DNA from: Roseibium limicola
GTDB lineage: Bacteria; Pseudomonadota; Alphaproteobacteria; Rhizobiales; Stappiaceae
Reading direction: 5' to 3'
DNA: 64,000 nucleotides
NCBI RefSeq assembly: GCF_017313085.1
Contig: NZ_JAFLNF010000002.1
Coordinates: forward strand, 682,001 to 746,000
The position numbers and the translations under genes were made by a program. Below are positions 8,459-15,764 of this stretch, piece by piece. Numbering within the stretch: position 1 is the first letter of the stretch; every line of letters starts with the position of its first letter. The notes under the pieces were generated by a model. That model saw only the letters and a program-made list of their open reading frames with translations, had not been told where the DNA came from and searched no databases.

Positions 8459-9475
8459 CTAGCTGACGCGGGCAACGCAGAAGGCGACGGCGTCGGCCAG
8501 CGCGCCTTTGTGCGGGCCATCGGGCAGACCCTCCAGTGCAGCCAACGCACCGGCGCCGTAGGCTTTGGCACGCTCCACCGTCTCGGCAATGGCACCATGG
8601 CTCTTCAAGAGATCAATGGCGCGATCGAGATCACCGTCCTGAATGTCGCCGTCTTCCAGACAGCGTTTCCAGAAGCTTCGTTCCTCGTCGGTGCCGCGCG
8701 CAACCGCCAGCACGATCGGCAGGGTGATCTTGCCTTCGCGGAAATCGTCGCCGACGTCCTTGCCCAGGTCTGCAGCCGATCCGCCGTAGTCCAGAGCATC
8801 ATCGACAAGCTGAAAGGCCAAACCGAGCTGCATGCCGTAATCTCGGGCAGCCGCCTTCATCTCAGCCGACTGGTCGGCAATCACCGGACCGACTTCCGCA
8901 GCCGCCGCAAACAGCGCTGCGGTCTTGGCTTCGATCACCCGCAGATAATCTTCCTCGGTGGTGGTGATGTCCTGCGCGGCGCCAAGCTGAAGCACCTCGC
9001 CCTCGGCGATGATAGCAGACGCCTCTGACAGGATACGCAGCGCTTCCAGCGATCCGACATCGACCATCATCTTGAAGGCCTGTCCGAGCAAATAGTCGCC
9101 GACCAGAACGCTGGCCTGGTTGCCCCACAGCTTGCGGGCCGCAAGCTTGCCCCGACGCATGTCGCTTTCGTCGACCACGTCATCATGCAGCAGCGTTGCC
9201 GTGTGCATGAATTCGACGCTGGCAGCCAGGGTCACATGCCCCTCACCGCGATAACCGAACATGTCGGCCATCGCGAGGGTGAGCATCGGCCGCAGCCGTT
9301 TGCCACCAGACGAGATGAGATGGGTTGCGATTTCCGGGATCAGCTCCACATTGGAGCCGGCCTTGGAGAGGATGATCTGATTCACCTGCTCCATGCCCCC
9401 AACCACGAGGTCGACCAGCGGCTGGATGGAGGGAGAAGACGATGGGTTTTCAGTCAAGCTTGCGGCGAGCGGCAC
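8459..9475 (-). CDS. ispB: Polyprenyl (octaprenyl-type) diphosphate synthase
   Basis: This is a 338-residue trans-prenyltransferase that adds isopentenyl diphosphate units to make the ubiquinone side chain. GGKRLRP is at 57-63, the first aspartate-rich motif DDVVD at 98-102 and the second, DDALD, at 225-229. I chose the GTG at 9475 because AAGGAG lies 8 nt upstream; an ATG at 9553 would add 26 low-complexity residues and lacks a good ribosome site. The chain length cannot be read from sequence, and decaprenyl synthase is equally possible because ubiquinone-10 is typical of alphaproteobacteria. It is divergent from the DUF2007 gene. Confidence 0.9.
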   Translation of the reverse strand: MPLAASLTENPSSSPSIQPLVDLVVGGMEQVNQIILSKAGSNVELIPEIATHLISSGGKRLRPMLTLAMADMFGYRGEGHVTLAASVEFMHTATLLHDDVVDESDMRRGKLAARKLWGNQASVLVGDYLLGQAFKMMVDVGSLEALRILSEASAIIAEGEVLQLGAAQDITTTEEDYLRVIEAKTAALFAAAAEVGPVIADQSAEMKAAARDYGMQLGLAFQLVDDALDYGGSAADLGKDVGDDFREGKITLPIVLAVARGTDEERSFWKRCLEDGDIQDGDLDRAIDLLKSHGAIAETVERAKAYGAGALAALEGLPDGPHKGALADAVAFCVARVS

Positions 9476-9648
9476 CTGTGGCACTCCTTGTTCACTTTGG
9501 GCGGGACAATATGGCGGGAGGAGAGCCGGGGCAAGAGAGCAGGCGGTTGACAAGGCGTTGAAATGCGTCCAGCAGCTTTTTTCTCGACCTTTTCCCCCTG
9601 ATTGACTGAATATGGGTCAATCAATGCCCCTCTTCCGCAAGGACACCC

Positions 9649-9888
9649 ATGCGAGAAATCGTCCGAACCAACGACATCGTGCTTATTTCCCTTCTCGAAT
9701 CCCTGTTCAAGGAAGCCGGGATCGAGCACCTCGTCGCCGACGGCAACATGAGCATTCTGGAAGGATCCATGTCGATGATCCCCCGCCGGGTGCTGGTGCT
9801 GGACGAGGATGAGGCAACGGCCCGCCGCCTGATCGTCGATGCAGGCCTAGAAAAGGAACTGCGCCCCGCAGGCGATGGCGGATGGTAA
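9649..9888 (+). CDS. DUF2007 family protein
   Basis: This is a 79-residue protein of the DUF2007 (putative signal-transducing) family. It has the characteristic N-terminal pattern RTNDIVLISLLESLFKEAGI and a C-terminal RRVLVLDEDEATARRLI. It is small, acidic and soluble. The biochemical role is not established. It overlaps the start of the methyltransferase gene by 7 nt, so the two are translationally coupled. The arrangement polyprenyl synthase / DUF2007 / methyltransferase is one I recall from Rhizobiales. Confidence 0.85.
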   Translation: MREIVRTNDIVLISLLESLFKEAGIEHLVADGNMSILEGSMSMIPRRVLVLDEDEATARRLIVDAGLEKELRPAGDGGW

Positions 9889-10724
9889 GCAGCGGGGAAG
9901 ACCCCTTGCGCGCTCGGGGCAATGAACCAGCAACAGACAGTCTGGATGGTCCGACGACCTATGATGCGTTCCTCGGCGGTCAGGTGCATCTGCGCCAGCC
10001 CGCCAAGGGCCGTCACCGCGCCGGGATGGACGCCGTCTATCTGGCCGCAGCCCTGCCCGATCAAACCAGCGGCCATGTGGTCGATCTGGGGTCCGGCGTC
10101 GGCACCGCCGGCCTGTGTGCCGCAGCAAGACTGCAGACGATCCATGTCACTCTGGTGGATGTGGACCCGCTGGCGCTGGATCTGGCGCAGCAGAACCTCA
10201 ATGACCCGGCCAACGCCGCCTTCGCGCAGCGGACCAAGGTGATGACTGCCGACATCACCGCCAAGGGCACCCTGCGCCATGCATCCGGTCTCACGCCCGG
10301 TCTGGCAGACCATGTCATCATGAACCCGCCGTATTATGAGAGCGACCGATTTCGCGCTTCGCCTCAGTTGGCCCGCGCCGGGGCGCATATGCTGGACGCA
10401 CGGGGTCTGGATCCCTGGACACGAACGGCTTCCGATATCCTGGGCAAGGGCGGCTCACTGACAGTGATCTTCCGTGCCGATGGGCTGCAGGAGCTGTTGA
10501 ACGCCATGGTTGGCCGCTTCGGGGCAATCGACATCATCCCGCTGCGCCCCCGCGCTGAGGCACCAGCGACCCGGGTGCTGGTGCGAGCGGTGCGCGGCAG
10601 TAAGGCACCGTTGCAGCTGCTTCCGGGTTTCGTCATCCATCAGGACAACGGTTCGGACTTTACCACACAGGCCCGCTCAGTCATGCGGGACGGCCAGGGG
10701 TTGGGACTGAGCCCCCGTCGCTAG
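9882..10724 (+). CDS. tRNA1(Val) (adenine-N6)-methyltransferase-like protein
   Basis: This is a 280-residue class I SAM-dependent methyltransferase. The SAM loop DLGSGVGT is at 68-75, the acidic loop LVDVDPLALDLAQQN follows and the N6-adenine/glutamine-type catalytic motif NPPYY is at 148-152. That motif with the N-terminal AKGRHRAGMDAVYLAA segment fits the TrmN6/YfiC family, which methylates A37 of tRNA1(Val) in E. coli. The exact substrate here is inference. It starts inside the end of the DUF2007 gene. Confidence 0.8.
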   Translation: MVSSGEDPLRARGNEPATDSLDGPTTYDAFLGGQVHLRQPAKGRHRAGMDAVYLAAALPDQTSGHVVDLGSGVGTAGLCAAARLQTIHVTLVDVDPLALDLAQQNLNDPANAAFAQRTKVMTADITAKGTLRHASGLTPGLADHVIMNPPYYESDRFRASPQLARAGAHMLDARGLDPWTRTASDILGKGGSLTVIFRADGLQELLNAMVGRFGAIDIIPLRPRAEAPATRVLVRAVRGSKAPLQLLPGFVIHQDNGSDFTTQARSVMRDGQGLGLSPRR

Positions 10725-10762
10725 GGGTGTTGGCCAAGCTCCAGCCCCACCTGCCTATCTGT

Positions 10763-11035
10763 TCAATTGAGCAGAAGTTCGCCCTGGAGATAACGGAAAT
10801 CGCAGGGCTTCAGCAGCCTCTCGTGAGCAACGCGCACCGAATGAATCGGCCCTTCGATTTGCTTGTCCCAGAAGTGAAGGAACCGCGACAGTTCGGGAAA
10901 GTCCGGCGCTTTATCCTCCGTCTGCCACAAAAAGCTCTGCAGGAAGGCCGGATGATCAGGCATTCGGTAGAGAATTTCAGCAGTGAGCAGACCAAAGCCT
11001 TCGAGACGTTTCAAAAAGTCCGGACTTACGCGCAT
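10763..11035 (-). CDS. usg: Usg family protein
   Basis: This 90-residue protein matches the Usg family well: TAEILYRMPDHPAFLQSFLWQ, then PELSRFLHFWDKQIEG, SVRVAHERLLKPCDFR and a final hydrophobic LQGELLLN. Usg is a small protein of unknown function, first noted beside tryptophan-synthesis genes in alphaproteobacteria. No trp genes are present here and the gene stands alone, between the methyltransferase gene (convergent) and the flavoprotein gene. GAGG lies 5 nt before the ATG. Confidence 0.85.
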   Translation of the reverse strand: MRVSPDFLKRLEGFGLLTAEILYRMPDHPAFLQSFLWQTEDKAPDFPELSRFLHFWDKQIEGPIHSVRVAHERLLKPCDFRYLQGELLLN

Positions 11036-11148
11036 GAGAGCCTCGCTTTCTTCCAGACCTCAAGCCTAGAGGATTCGCTCAATTCGTCAATTTAGATAAA
11101 TAAAGCAATTGTTTAGCAGCATATCCTGATGAGTGCTGCCAAGATTCC

Positions 11149-12057
11149 TCAAAACACGAGTGACTGATGGGCGCTGACCCCTGCCAGAACGCCAGCGGCA
11201 GACGCGAGTGTCGCGTTCTGCGGCCCGGCCACCATGTCTCCGGCAGCAAAGACACCCGGTACCGAGGTTTCCTTCAAGCTGTTCACCACCAGACCAGGCC
11301 CGCCCATTCCTTCTGTGGTTTCCAGCTCAAGAGCCTCCGTCAGCGGCGAGGAGATCTCGCTCTTGGGAGCAATGAAAAGTGCCTCCAGCTCAATCCGGCG
11401 TCCATCTTCAAGCGCAACCTGTTCGATCTGACCGTTGGCACCGACAAGCTTTCTGATCGGCGACATCTCGATGGTGACACCCGCTTGCTCCAGTGCCATA
11501 AGGTCTATCGGATCGAAGGCGATGCCCTGCTCGCGAAAGAAGGTGACCTTTCCCCAATCTGTCACCAGCCGGGCCTGATGCAGCGAGCCAGCCGTACGTC
11601 CCAGCACACCCAGCCGCTCACCACGGATTTCATAGCCATGACAATAGGGGCAGTGCAGCACCGATTTCCCCCAGAAATCGCCTATACCTGCAATATCAGG
11701 CAGTCGATCGCGAACGCCTGATGCAAGGATCAGCCGGCGTCCGGTAAAGGCTTGGTTATCCGCAAGGCCCACCTGAAAGCCATCCAGTTTCCCCGAAGCG
11801 CTTACTGCGGTTCCTTCGACAAATCGAACCGTAGGATAGGTGAGAAGCTGACTGCGTGCCTGGGCCAGCATGTCTGCGGGAGCCCAGCCGTCCATGCCGA
11901 AAAAGCCGTGAGAATGCGGCGAGAAGCGATTTCGCGGCTCGCCTGCATCAATCACCAGAACCTGGCGCCGGGCACGCGCCAATTGCATCGCTGCGGATAA
12001 CCCGGCGAAGCTTCCGCCAATGACGACTACGTCGAATTTTGTCTCTGTCTGGCTCAT
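11149..12057 (-). CDS. Thioredoxin-reductase-like NAD(P)/FAD-dependent oxidoreductase
   Basis: This is a 302-residue two-dinucleotide-domain flavoprotein. The FAD-binding loop VVIGGSFAGLSAA starts at residue 11, the redox-active CPYC is at 136-139 and the NAD(P) domain (GERLGVLG) follows. The C-terminal FAD motif GVFAAGDM is present. It is close in length to thioredoxin reductase, but the CPYC motif and GFFGMDGW insertion are those of the subfamily usually found beside Rrf2 or other redox regulators. Whether the partner is thioredoxin is unknown. It is divergent from an Rrf2 regulator, across a promoter with a clear dyad. Confidence 0.88.
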   Translation of the reverse strand: MSQTETKFDVVVIGGSFAGLSAAMQLARARRQVLVIDAGEPRNRFSPHSHGFFGMDGWAPADMLAQARSQLLTYPTVRFVEGTAVSASGKLDGFQVGLADNQAFTGRRLILASGVRDRLPDIAGIGDFWGKSVLHCPYCHGYEIRGERLGVLGRTAGSLHQARLVTDWGKVTFFREQGIAFDPIDLMALEQAGVTIEMSPIRKLVGANGQIEQVALEDGRRIELEALFIAPKSEISSPLTEALELETTEGMGGPGLVVNSLKETSVPGVFAAGDMVAGPQNATLASAAGVLAGVSAHQSLVF

Positions 12058-12080
12058 GACGAACGTCCCACTTCACATCA

Positions 12081-12099
12081 AGTAACATCAATAGTTACT
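12081..12099. promoter_or_regulatory. Dyad AGTAAC-N7-GTTACT in the flavoprotein/Rrf2 promoter
   Basis: A perfect 6-bp inverted repeat with a 7-nt spacer lies 24 bp upstream of the flavoprotein start and about 90 bp upstream of the Rrf2 start. The position suggests an operator for the Rrf2 regulator, controlling the flavoprotein gene. Binding is inferred, not shown. Confidence 0.5.
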
Positions 12100-12188
12100 A
12101 AATAGGAGCAGCACTCTTCTCTCGCAACCTTTCTTGTTACAGAAATTCACATCCGTTAGGATCAACGGCAAATCAGACAGGACACCAG

Positions 12189-12668
12189 ATGCGCCGAGAC
12201 AGCCGCCTATCCCGCACACTTCACCTGCTCTTGCACATGGAGCGGTTTGCCCAGCCCGCCACCTCCGAACATCTGGCCGGCATGCTGCAGACCAATCCGG
12301 TGGTCGTGCGTCGCATGATGCAAGGATTGAAGGCGGCCGGGCTGGTGCAGGCCGCGCGCGGCCACGGCGGCGGCTGGACGCTCGGTCGGCCTTTGGTCGA
12401 GATCACGCTGCTCAACGTGCATGAAGCCCTGGGATCGACCGTCGTCTTCAACATCGGCCTGTCGGAAGACGATCCGAAGTGCCTGGTAGAACAAGCAGTT
12501 AAAGCCCGCCTTTCAGATGCGATGGAAGCGGCCGAGAAAGAACTTCTCGACCGTTTTGCCGGTATCACTCTGGCCGAGATCTCGCAGGATTTCGAAGAGC
12601 GGATGCAGGGCCTTGGTCTGGATGCCGCCCTTCCGCCCATCTGCCAGCCCCCCGCAGCCAAGGGCTGA
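12189..12668 (+). CDS. Rrf2 family transcriptional regulator
   Basis: This is a 159-residue Rrf2-type winged helix-turn-helix protein. The recognition region (TSEHLAGMLQTNPVVVRRMMQGLKAAG, about residues 26-52) is followed by the Rrf2 wing GHGGGWTLGRPLVEITL. Rrf2 proteins include NO, iron-sulfur and cysteine sensors. The three-cysteine cluster ligands of IscR/NsrR are missing here (only one Cys, near residue 99), so an Fe-S cluster of that kind is unlikely. It most likely controls the divergent flavoprotein and itself. Confidence 0.88.
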   Translation: MRRDSRLSRTLHLLLHMERFAQPATSEHLAGMLQTNPVVVRRMMQGLKAAGLVQAARGHGGGWTLGRPLVEITLLNVHEALGSTVVFNIGLSEDDPKCLVEQAVKARLSDAMEAAEKELLDRFAGITLAEISQDFEERMQGLGLDAALPPICQPPAAKG

Positions 12669-12678
12669 CACCACCTCG

Positions 12679-13104
12679 TCAAAGCAGATCAGCAAGCTTG
12701 CCCACCTCTCCCCCTTGAGCAAACGGCAGGCCTTCATCGGCCCAACCGGTGATGCCACCGATCATCAGCTTGACCGGACGACCGAGCGACGCCAGCTTGA
12801 ACGCGGCCTTGTCGGCTCCATTGCAATGCGGTCCGGCGCAATAGACCACAAACAGCGTCTCCTTCGGCCATTCGGCCATCCGCGCCTCGGAGATCTCACG
12901 ATGCGGCAGATGGATGGCCCCGGGAACATGGCGCCGCGCATAGGCTTGCGGAGTGCCGACACAATGCAGCAGGACGAATTCAGCCGTGCCGGATTTCAGC
13001 GCTGTCGCTACGTCATCGCAATCGGTTTCCACCGACAGGCGATTGCCGAAGTGAGCGATAGCCTGGTCGGAGGAGGCAGCGGGGTAGCGGGTTACTTCAC
13101 TCAT
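12679..13104 (-). CDS. Single-domain rhodanese-like protein
   Basis: This is a 141-residue rhodanese domain. The active-site loop CAGPHCN starts at Cys89, the likely persulfide-carrying residue, and the closing motif GGITGWADEGLP is at 116-127. RRHVPGAIHLPHREI is the usual rhodanese CH2A-like segment. No export signal is seen, so it is probably cytoplasmic. The ATG at 13104 has GGAG upstream; the frame stays open much further, but only as the antisense of the GlxA-type gene. It is divergent from that regulator. Confidence 0.88.
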   Translation of the reverse strand: MSEVTRYPAASSDQAIAHFGNRLSVETDCDDVATALKSGTAEFVLLHCVGTPQAYARRHVPGAIHLPHREISEARMAEWPKETLFVVYCAGPHCNGADKAAFKLASLGRPVKLMIGGITGWADEGLPFAQGGEVGKLADLL

Positions 13105-13163
13105 GATCGTCTCCGGATCTCTTTCACCTGACACCAATCTACCCAGCCGCGGCCCGCTTGACC

Positions 13164-13202
13164 TTTGGCATAATATCCACTTATCGTAAAAATCATGCCA
13201 AA
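13164..13202. promoter_or_regulatory. Inverted repeat TTTGGCAT-N23-ATGCCAAA at the GlxA-type regulator start
   Basis: A perfect 8-bp dyad with a 23-nt spacer; the right arm contains the regulator's start codon. A TTGACC box lies just before the left arm. The layout suggests autoregulation of the regulator and control of the rhodanese gene. Confidence 0.4.
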
Positions 13203-14187
13203 ACAGACCGTCTCCTATCCGCCCCCTTCGCCGCTCGTCGTTGCATTGGCCTATGACGGCTTGTGCATGTTCGAATTCGGCCTCGCGGTGGAGGTCTTCG
13301 GCCTGTCTCGTCCAGAAATGGGGAACGACTGGTATCGCTTTGCTGTCGCCTCTGCAGATGCAGGCGAATTGCACACGACAGCCGGCTTGCGGCTTTCCGT
13401 CGATGGAGGATTGGAACTGTTGGAACAGGCCGGCACCATCATTGTCCCTGGCTGGCGTTCGGCCGATGCGCCCGTCCCCAACGAGCTGAGAGACGCGCTG
13501 CGGGCGGCGCATCAACGCGGGGCGCGGCTTATGTCGATCTGTTCCGGCGTCTTCGTGCTGGCCGCAACAGGGCTGCTGCACGGCAAAAAGGTCACCACCC
13601 ACTGGCGCTATACGGAGAAGCTGGCCGAGCGACACCCGGAGCTGACCATCGTGCCGAATGTGCTTTACGTCGATGAGGGCCAGATCCTGACCTCGGCAGG
13701 CAGCGCCGCCGGCATTGATCTCTGCCTCCACCTGATCCGGCGCGACAAGGGGGCGGAAGCTGCCAATTCCGTCGCGCGACGACTTGTTGTCGCCCCGCAT
13801 CGCGATGGCGGTCAGGCGCAGTTTCACGCCGCCAGCGTTCCCCATCCCAGCGAGAGCAGTCGACTCAGTCCGGTATTCGATATTTTGCGCACCGAGCTGG
13901 GGCAGGCTCACACGGTGTCCAGTCTGGCGAAGCGCGCAGGCATGAGCGAGCGGACCTTTCTGCGGCGGTTTCAGGCGGCCACCGGCGTCACCCCCGCCCG
14001 TTGGCTGCTGCAAGAGCGCCTGCGCAGCGCCCGTGCCCTGCTGGAAGGCAGTCTGGACCCGGTCGAGACCATCGCCGAGACCTGCGGGTTCGGCAGTGCC
14101 ACCAACCTGCGCCATCATTTTCGCCGCGAATTGCAGACAACGCCGACAGCTTACCGCGCCAGCTTTTCTGTACTGGAAGCCGTCTGA
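13195..14187 (+). CDS. GlxA/FtrA-type AraC family transcriptional regulator with DJ-1/PfpI domain
   Basis: This 330-residue protein has two parts. Residues 14-200 form a DJ-1/PfpI (class I amidotransferase-like) fold with the nucleophile-elbow cysteine in SICSGVFVLA (Cys116). Residues about 225-325 form an AraC-type double helix-turn-helix (AKRAGMSERTFLRRF, then ETCGFGSATNLRHHFRRE). The sequence resembles FtrA, which is commonly found divergent from a rhodanese gene, as here. The ligand is unknown. Its 3' end overlaps the convergent cytochrome c gene by 37 nt. Confidence 0.88.
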   Translation: MPKQTVSYPPPSPLVVALAYDGLCMFEFGLAVEVFGLSRPEMGNDWYRFAVASADAGELHTTAGLRLSVDGGLELLEQAGTIIVPGWRSADAPVPNELRDALRAAHQRGARLMSICSGVFVLAATGLLHGKKVTTHWRYTEKLAERHPELTIVPNVLYVDEGQILTSAGSAAGIDLCLHLIRRDKGAEAANSVARRLVVAPHRDGGQAQFHAASVPHPSESSRLSPVFDILRTELGQAHTVSSLAKRAGMSERTFLRRFQAATGVTPARWLLQERLRSARALLEGSLDPVETIAETCGFGSATNLRHHFRRELQTTPTAYRASFSVLEAV

Positions 14188-14594
14188 ATACTCTGCAGAT
14201 AGCTCAGAAAGTCCTCGATTTCCTCCGGCTCCAGAACAACCTCCGGCATGTCGGGATGGGCCGTCACGATACCTTCGGCCAGCGCTTCCGCCAGAGTCTC
14301 GATGGGATAAAGCTGCGACAGCTGGCGAAACTGCGGCGCTTGCGAGAGCGCGCTGTCCCCCGTGGTGCCAACCGCATGACATCCAGCACAGGCTTCTTCG
14401 GCAAAGGCCTGACCTTTCGCAGGATCTCCTGTGAATTTCTCCACGTCTGCCGCGCGCGCCCCGACAAGCGCAATAGAGGCAACTGTCGCTAAAGCAGCTG
14501 CCAGCATTCCGGCGGCCACAAACGACCGCAGACAGCGCCAGACCTGCTGCACCAAACGCCCGTTTTCGAACCGATAGACCACTTCAACCATCAT
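14151..14594 (-). CDS. Class I c-type cytochrome, membrane-anchored or exported
   Basis: This is a 147-residue single-heme cytochrome c. A hydrophobic segment (about residues 24-47) acts as signal or anchor. The heme-binding CAGCH is near 69-73 and the axial Met is probably that in HPDMPEVVLE, followed by the usual C-terminal helix EIEDFLSYLQSIQ. It would act in the periplasm as an electron carrier. AGGAGG lies 5 nt upstream of the ATG at 14594; a TTG one codon earlier is less likely. No obvious redox partner is adjacent. The gene is divergent from the MoxR/VWA pair. Confidence 0.85.
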   Translation of the reverse strand: MMVEVVYRFENGRLVQQVWRCLRSFVAAGMLAAALATVASIALVGARAADVEKFTGDPAKGQAFAEEACAGCHAVGTTGDSALSQAPQFRQLSQLYPIETLAEALAEGIVTAHPDMPEVVLEPEEIEDFLSYLQSIQTASSTEKLAR

Positions 14595-14807
14595 CAATGC
14601 CTCCTCAGATGATCGGAAGATGGCAGATCGGCAAAGCCCAACATTAATTCAGATCAATTTCCGCTGATAAACTGTGTGATTTCCCGTCTCGCCCCGCTGC
14701 ATCCTGTCTCCCACCCGGTTGCCAAGTCCGGCCAAGGCGCTAATCTCACAGGCCAGAGGAACGCCCCCAAACAGGCCCGTCTCAAGAGGCCAGACCCAGA
14801 GAGTTTC

Positions 14808-15761
14808 ATGTCCGACCCACATGCCCCGGCAGCCCTTCCCAGCAGTATTGAGCAAACCCTTCAGCTTCTGACTGGCGCTGGCTACGTCGCCGACCGCGCC
14901 CTTGCCACCGTGCTGCACCTGTCCCTGCGCATGGGCAGACCACTGTTTCTGGAAGGCGAGGCCGGGGTCGGCAAGACAGAGATCGCCAAGGTGTTGTCTC
15001 AGACCCTGGGCCGCGATCTGATCCGGCTGCAGTGTTATGAGGGGCTGGATCTGGCTGCCGCCGTCTATGAATGGAACTACCCTGCCCAGATGGTGGAAAT
15101 TCGCGTCTCGGAAGCGGCCGGCGATACCGATCACACCAGCCTGTCCAAATCAATCTTCGAGGACCGCTTTCTGATCAAACGACCGGTCCTTCAGGCTTTG
15201 GAACCCTCCTTGAAGGGACCTCCGGTTTTCCTGATCGATGAGCTGGATCGTGCCGACGAAGCGTTTGAGGCGTTTCTGCTGGAGGTGCTGTCCGAGTATC
15301 AGGTCACGATCCCGGAGCTGGGCACGATCAAGGCCGAAGAGCCGCCCATCGTTATCATCACCACCAACCGAACCCGCGAGATACATGACGCCTTGAAGCG
15401 CCGGTGTCTCTATCATTGGGTCGACTATCCGAATGCCGAGCGTGAACTGGAAATCGTCCGCACGAAAGTCCCGGGCGCTTCTGACGTGCTCACGGGCGAG
15501 ATTGTCGCCTTCGTCCAGAAACTGCGCGCTGAAGACGACCTGTTCAAACAGCCCGGCGTCGCCGAAACCCTCGATTGGGCGACGGCCCTGTCGGAACTCA
15601 ACGAAATTGCCCTCGACCCGGATATGGCCACGGATACCCTCGGCGTGCTGCTGAAATATCAGGATGACATCGAGCGCGTCCGCGGCTCCCGCCTGAAACA
15701 GATCATCGACGAGATACGCAAGGAAGACCCGAACAAGGCCCAGCCCATGCCGATGGTGTGA
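14808..15761 (+). CDS. MoxR-family AAA+ ATPase (CoxD-like)
   Basis: This is a 317-residue AAA+ ATPase of the MoxR group. Walker A GEAGVGKT is at 50-57, Walker B FLIDELD at 141-147, and sensor 1 is in IITTNRTREIHDALKRRC. MoxR proteins act as chaperones that insert metals or assemble enzymes, usually with a von Willebrand factor A partner. That partner follows 3 nt downstream. The pair most resembles CoxD/CoxE of the CO dehydrogenase cluster, but no molybdenum dehydrogenase genes are present here. The ATG at 14808 matches where family homology begins. Confidence 0.87.
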   Translation: MSDPHAPAALPSSIEQTLQLLTGAGYVADRALATVLHLSLRMGRPLFLEGEAGVGKTEIAKVLSQTLGRDLIRLQCYEGLDLAAAVYEWNYPAQMVEIRVSEAAGDTDHTSLSKSIFEDRFLIKRPVLQALEPSLKGPPVFLIDELDRADEAFEAFLLEVLSEYQVTIPELGTIKAEEPPIVIITTNRTREIHDALKRRCLYHWVDYPNAERELEIVRTKVPGASDVLTGEIVAFVQKLRAEDDLFKQPGVAETLDWATALSELNEIALDPDMATDTLGVLLKYQDDIERVRGSRLKQIIDEIRKEDPNKAQPMPMV

Positions 15762-15764
15762 CGC

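Noticed and set aside
7400-8460. Several short frames in the repeat island
   Set aside because: They read through palindromic repeats, carry the same peptide fragments in different frames and lack ribosome sites.
12679-14382. A 567-codon open frame on the minus strand
   Set aside because: Only the last 141 codons (from 13104) match a protein family (rhodanese). The rest is antisense to the GlxA-type gene and has no recognisable features.
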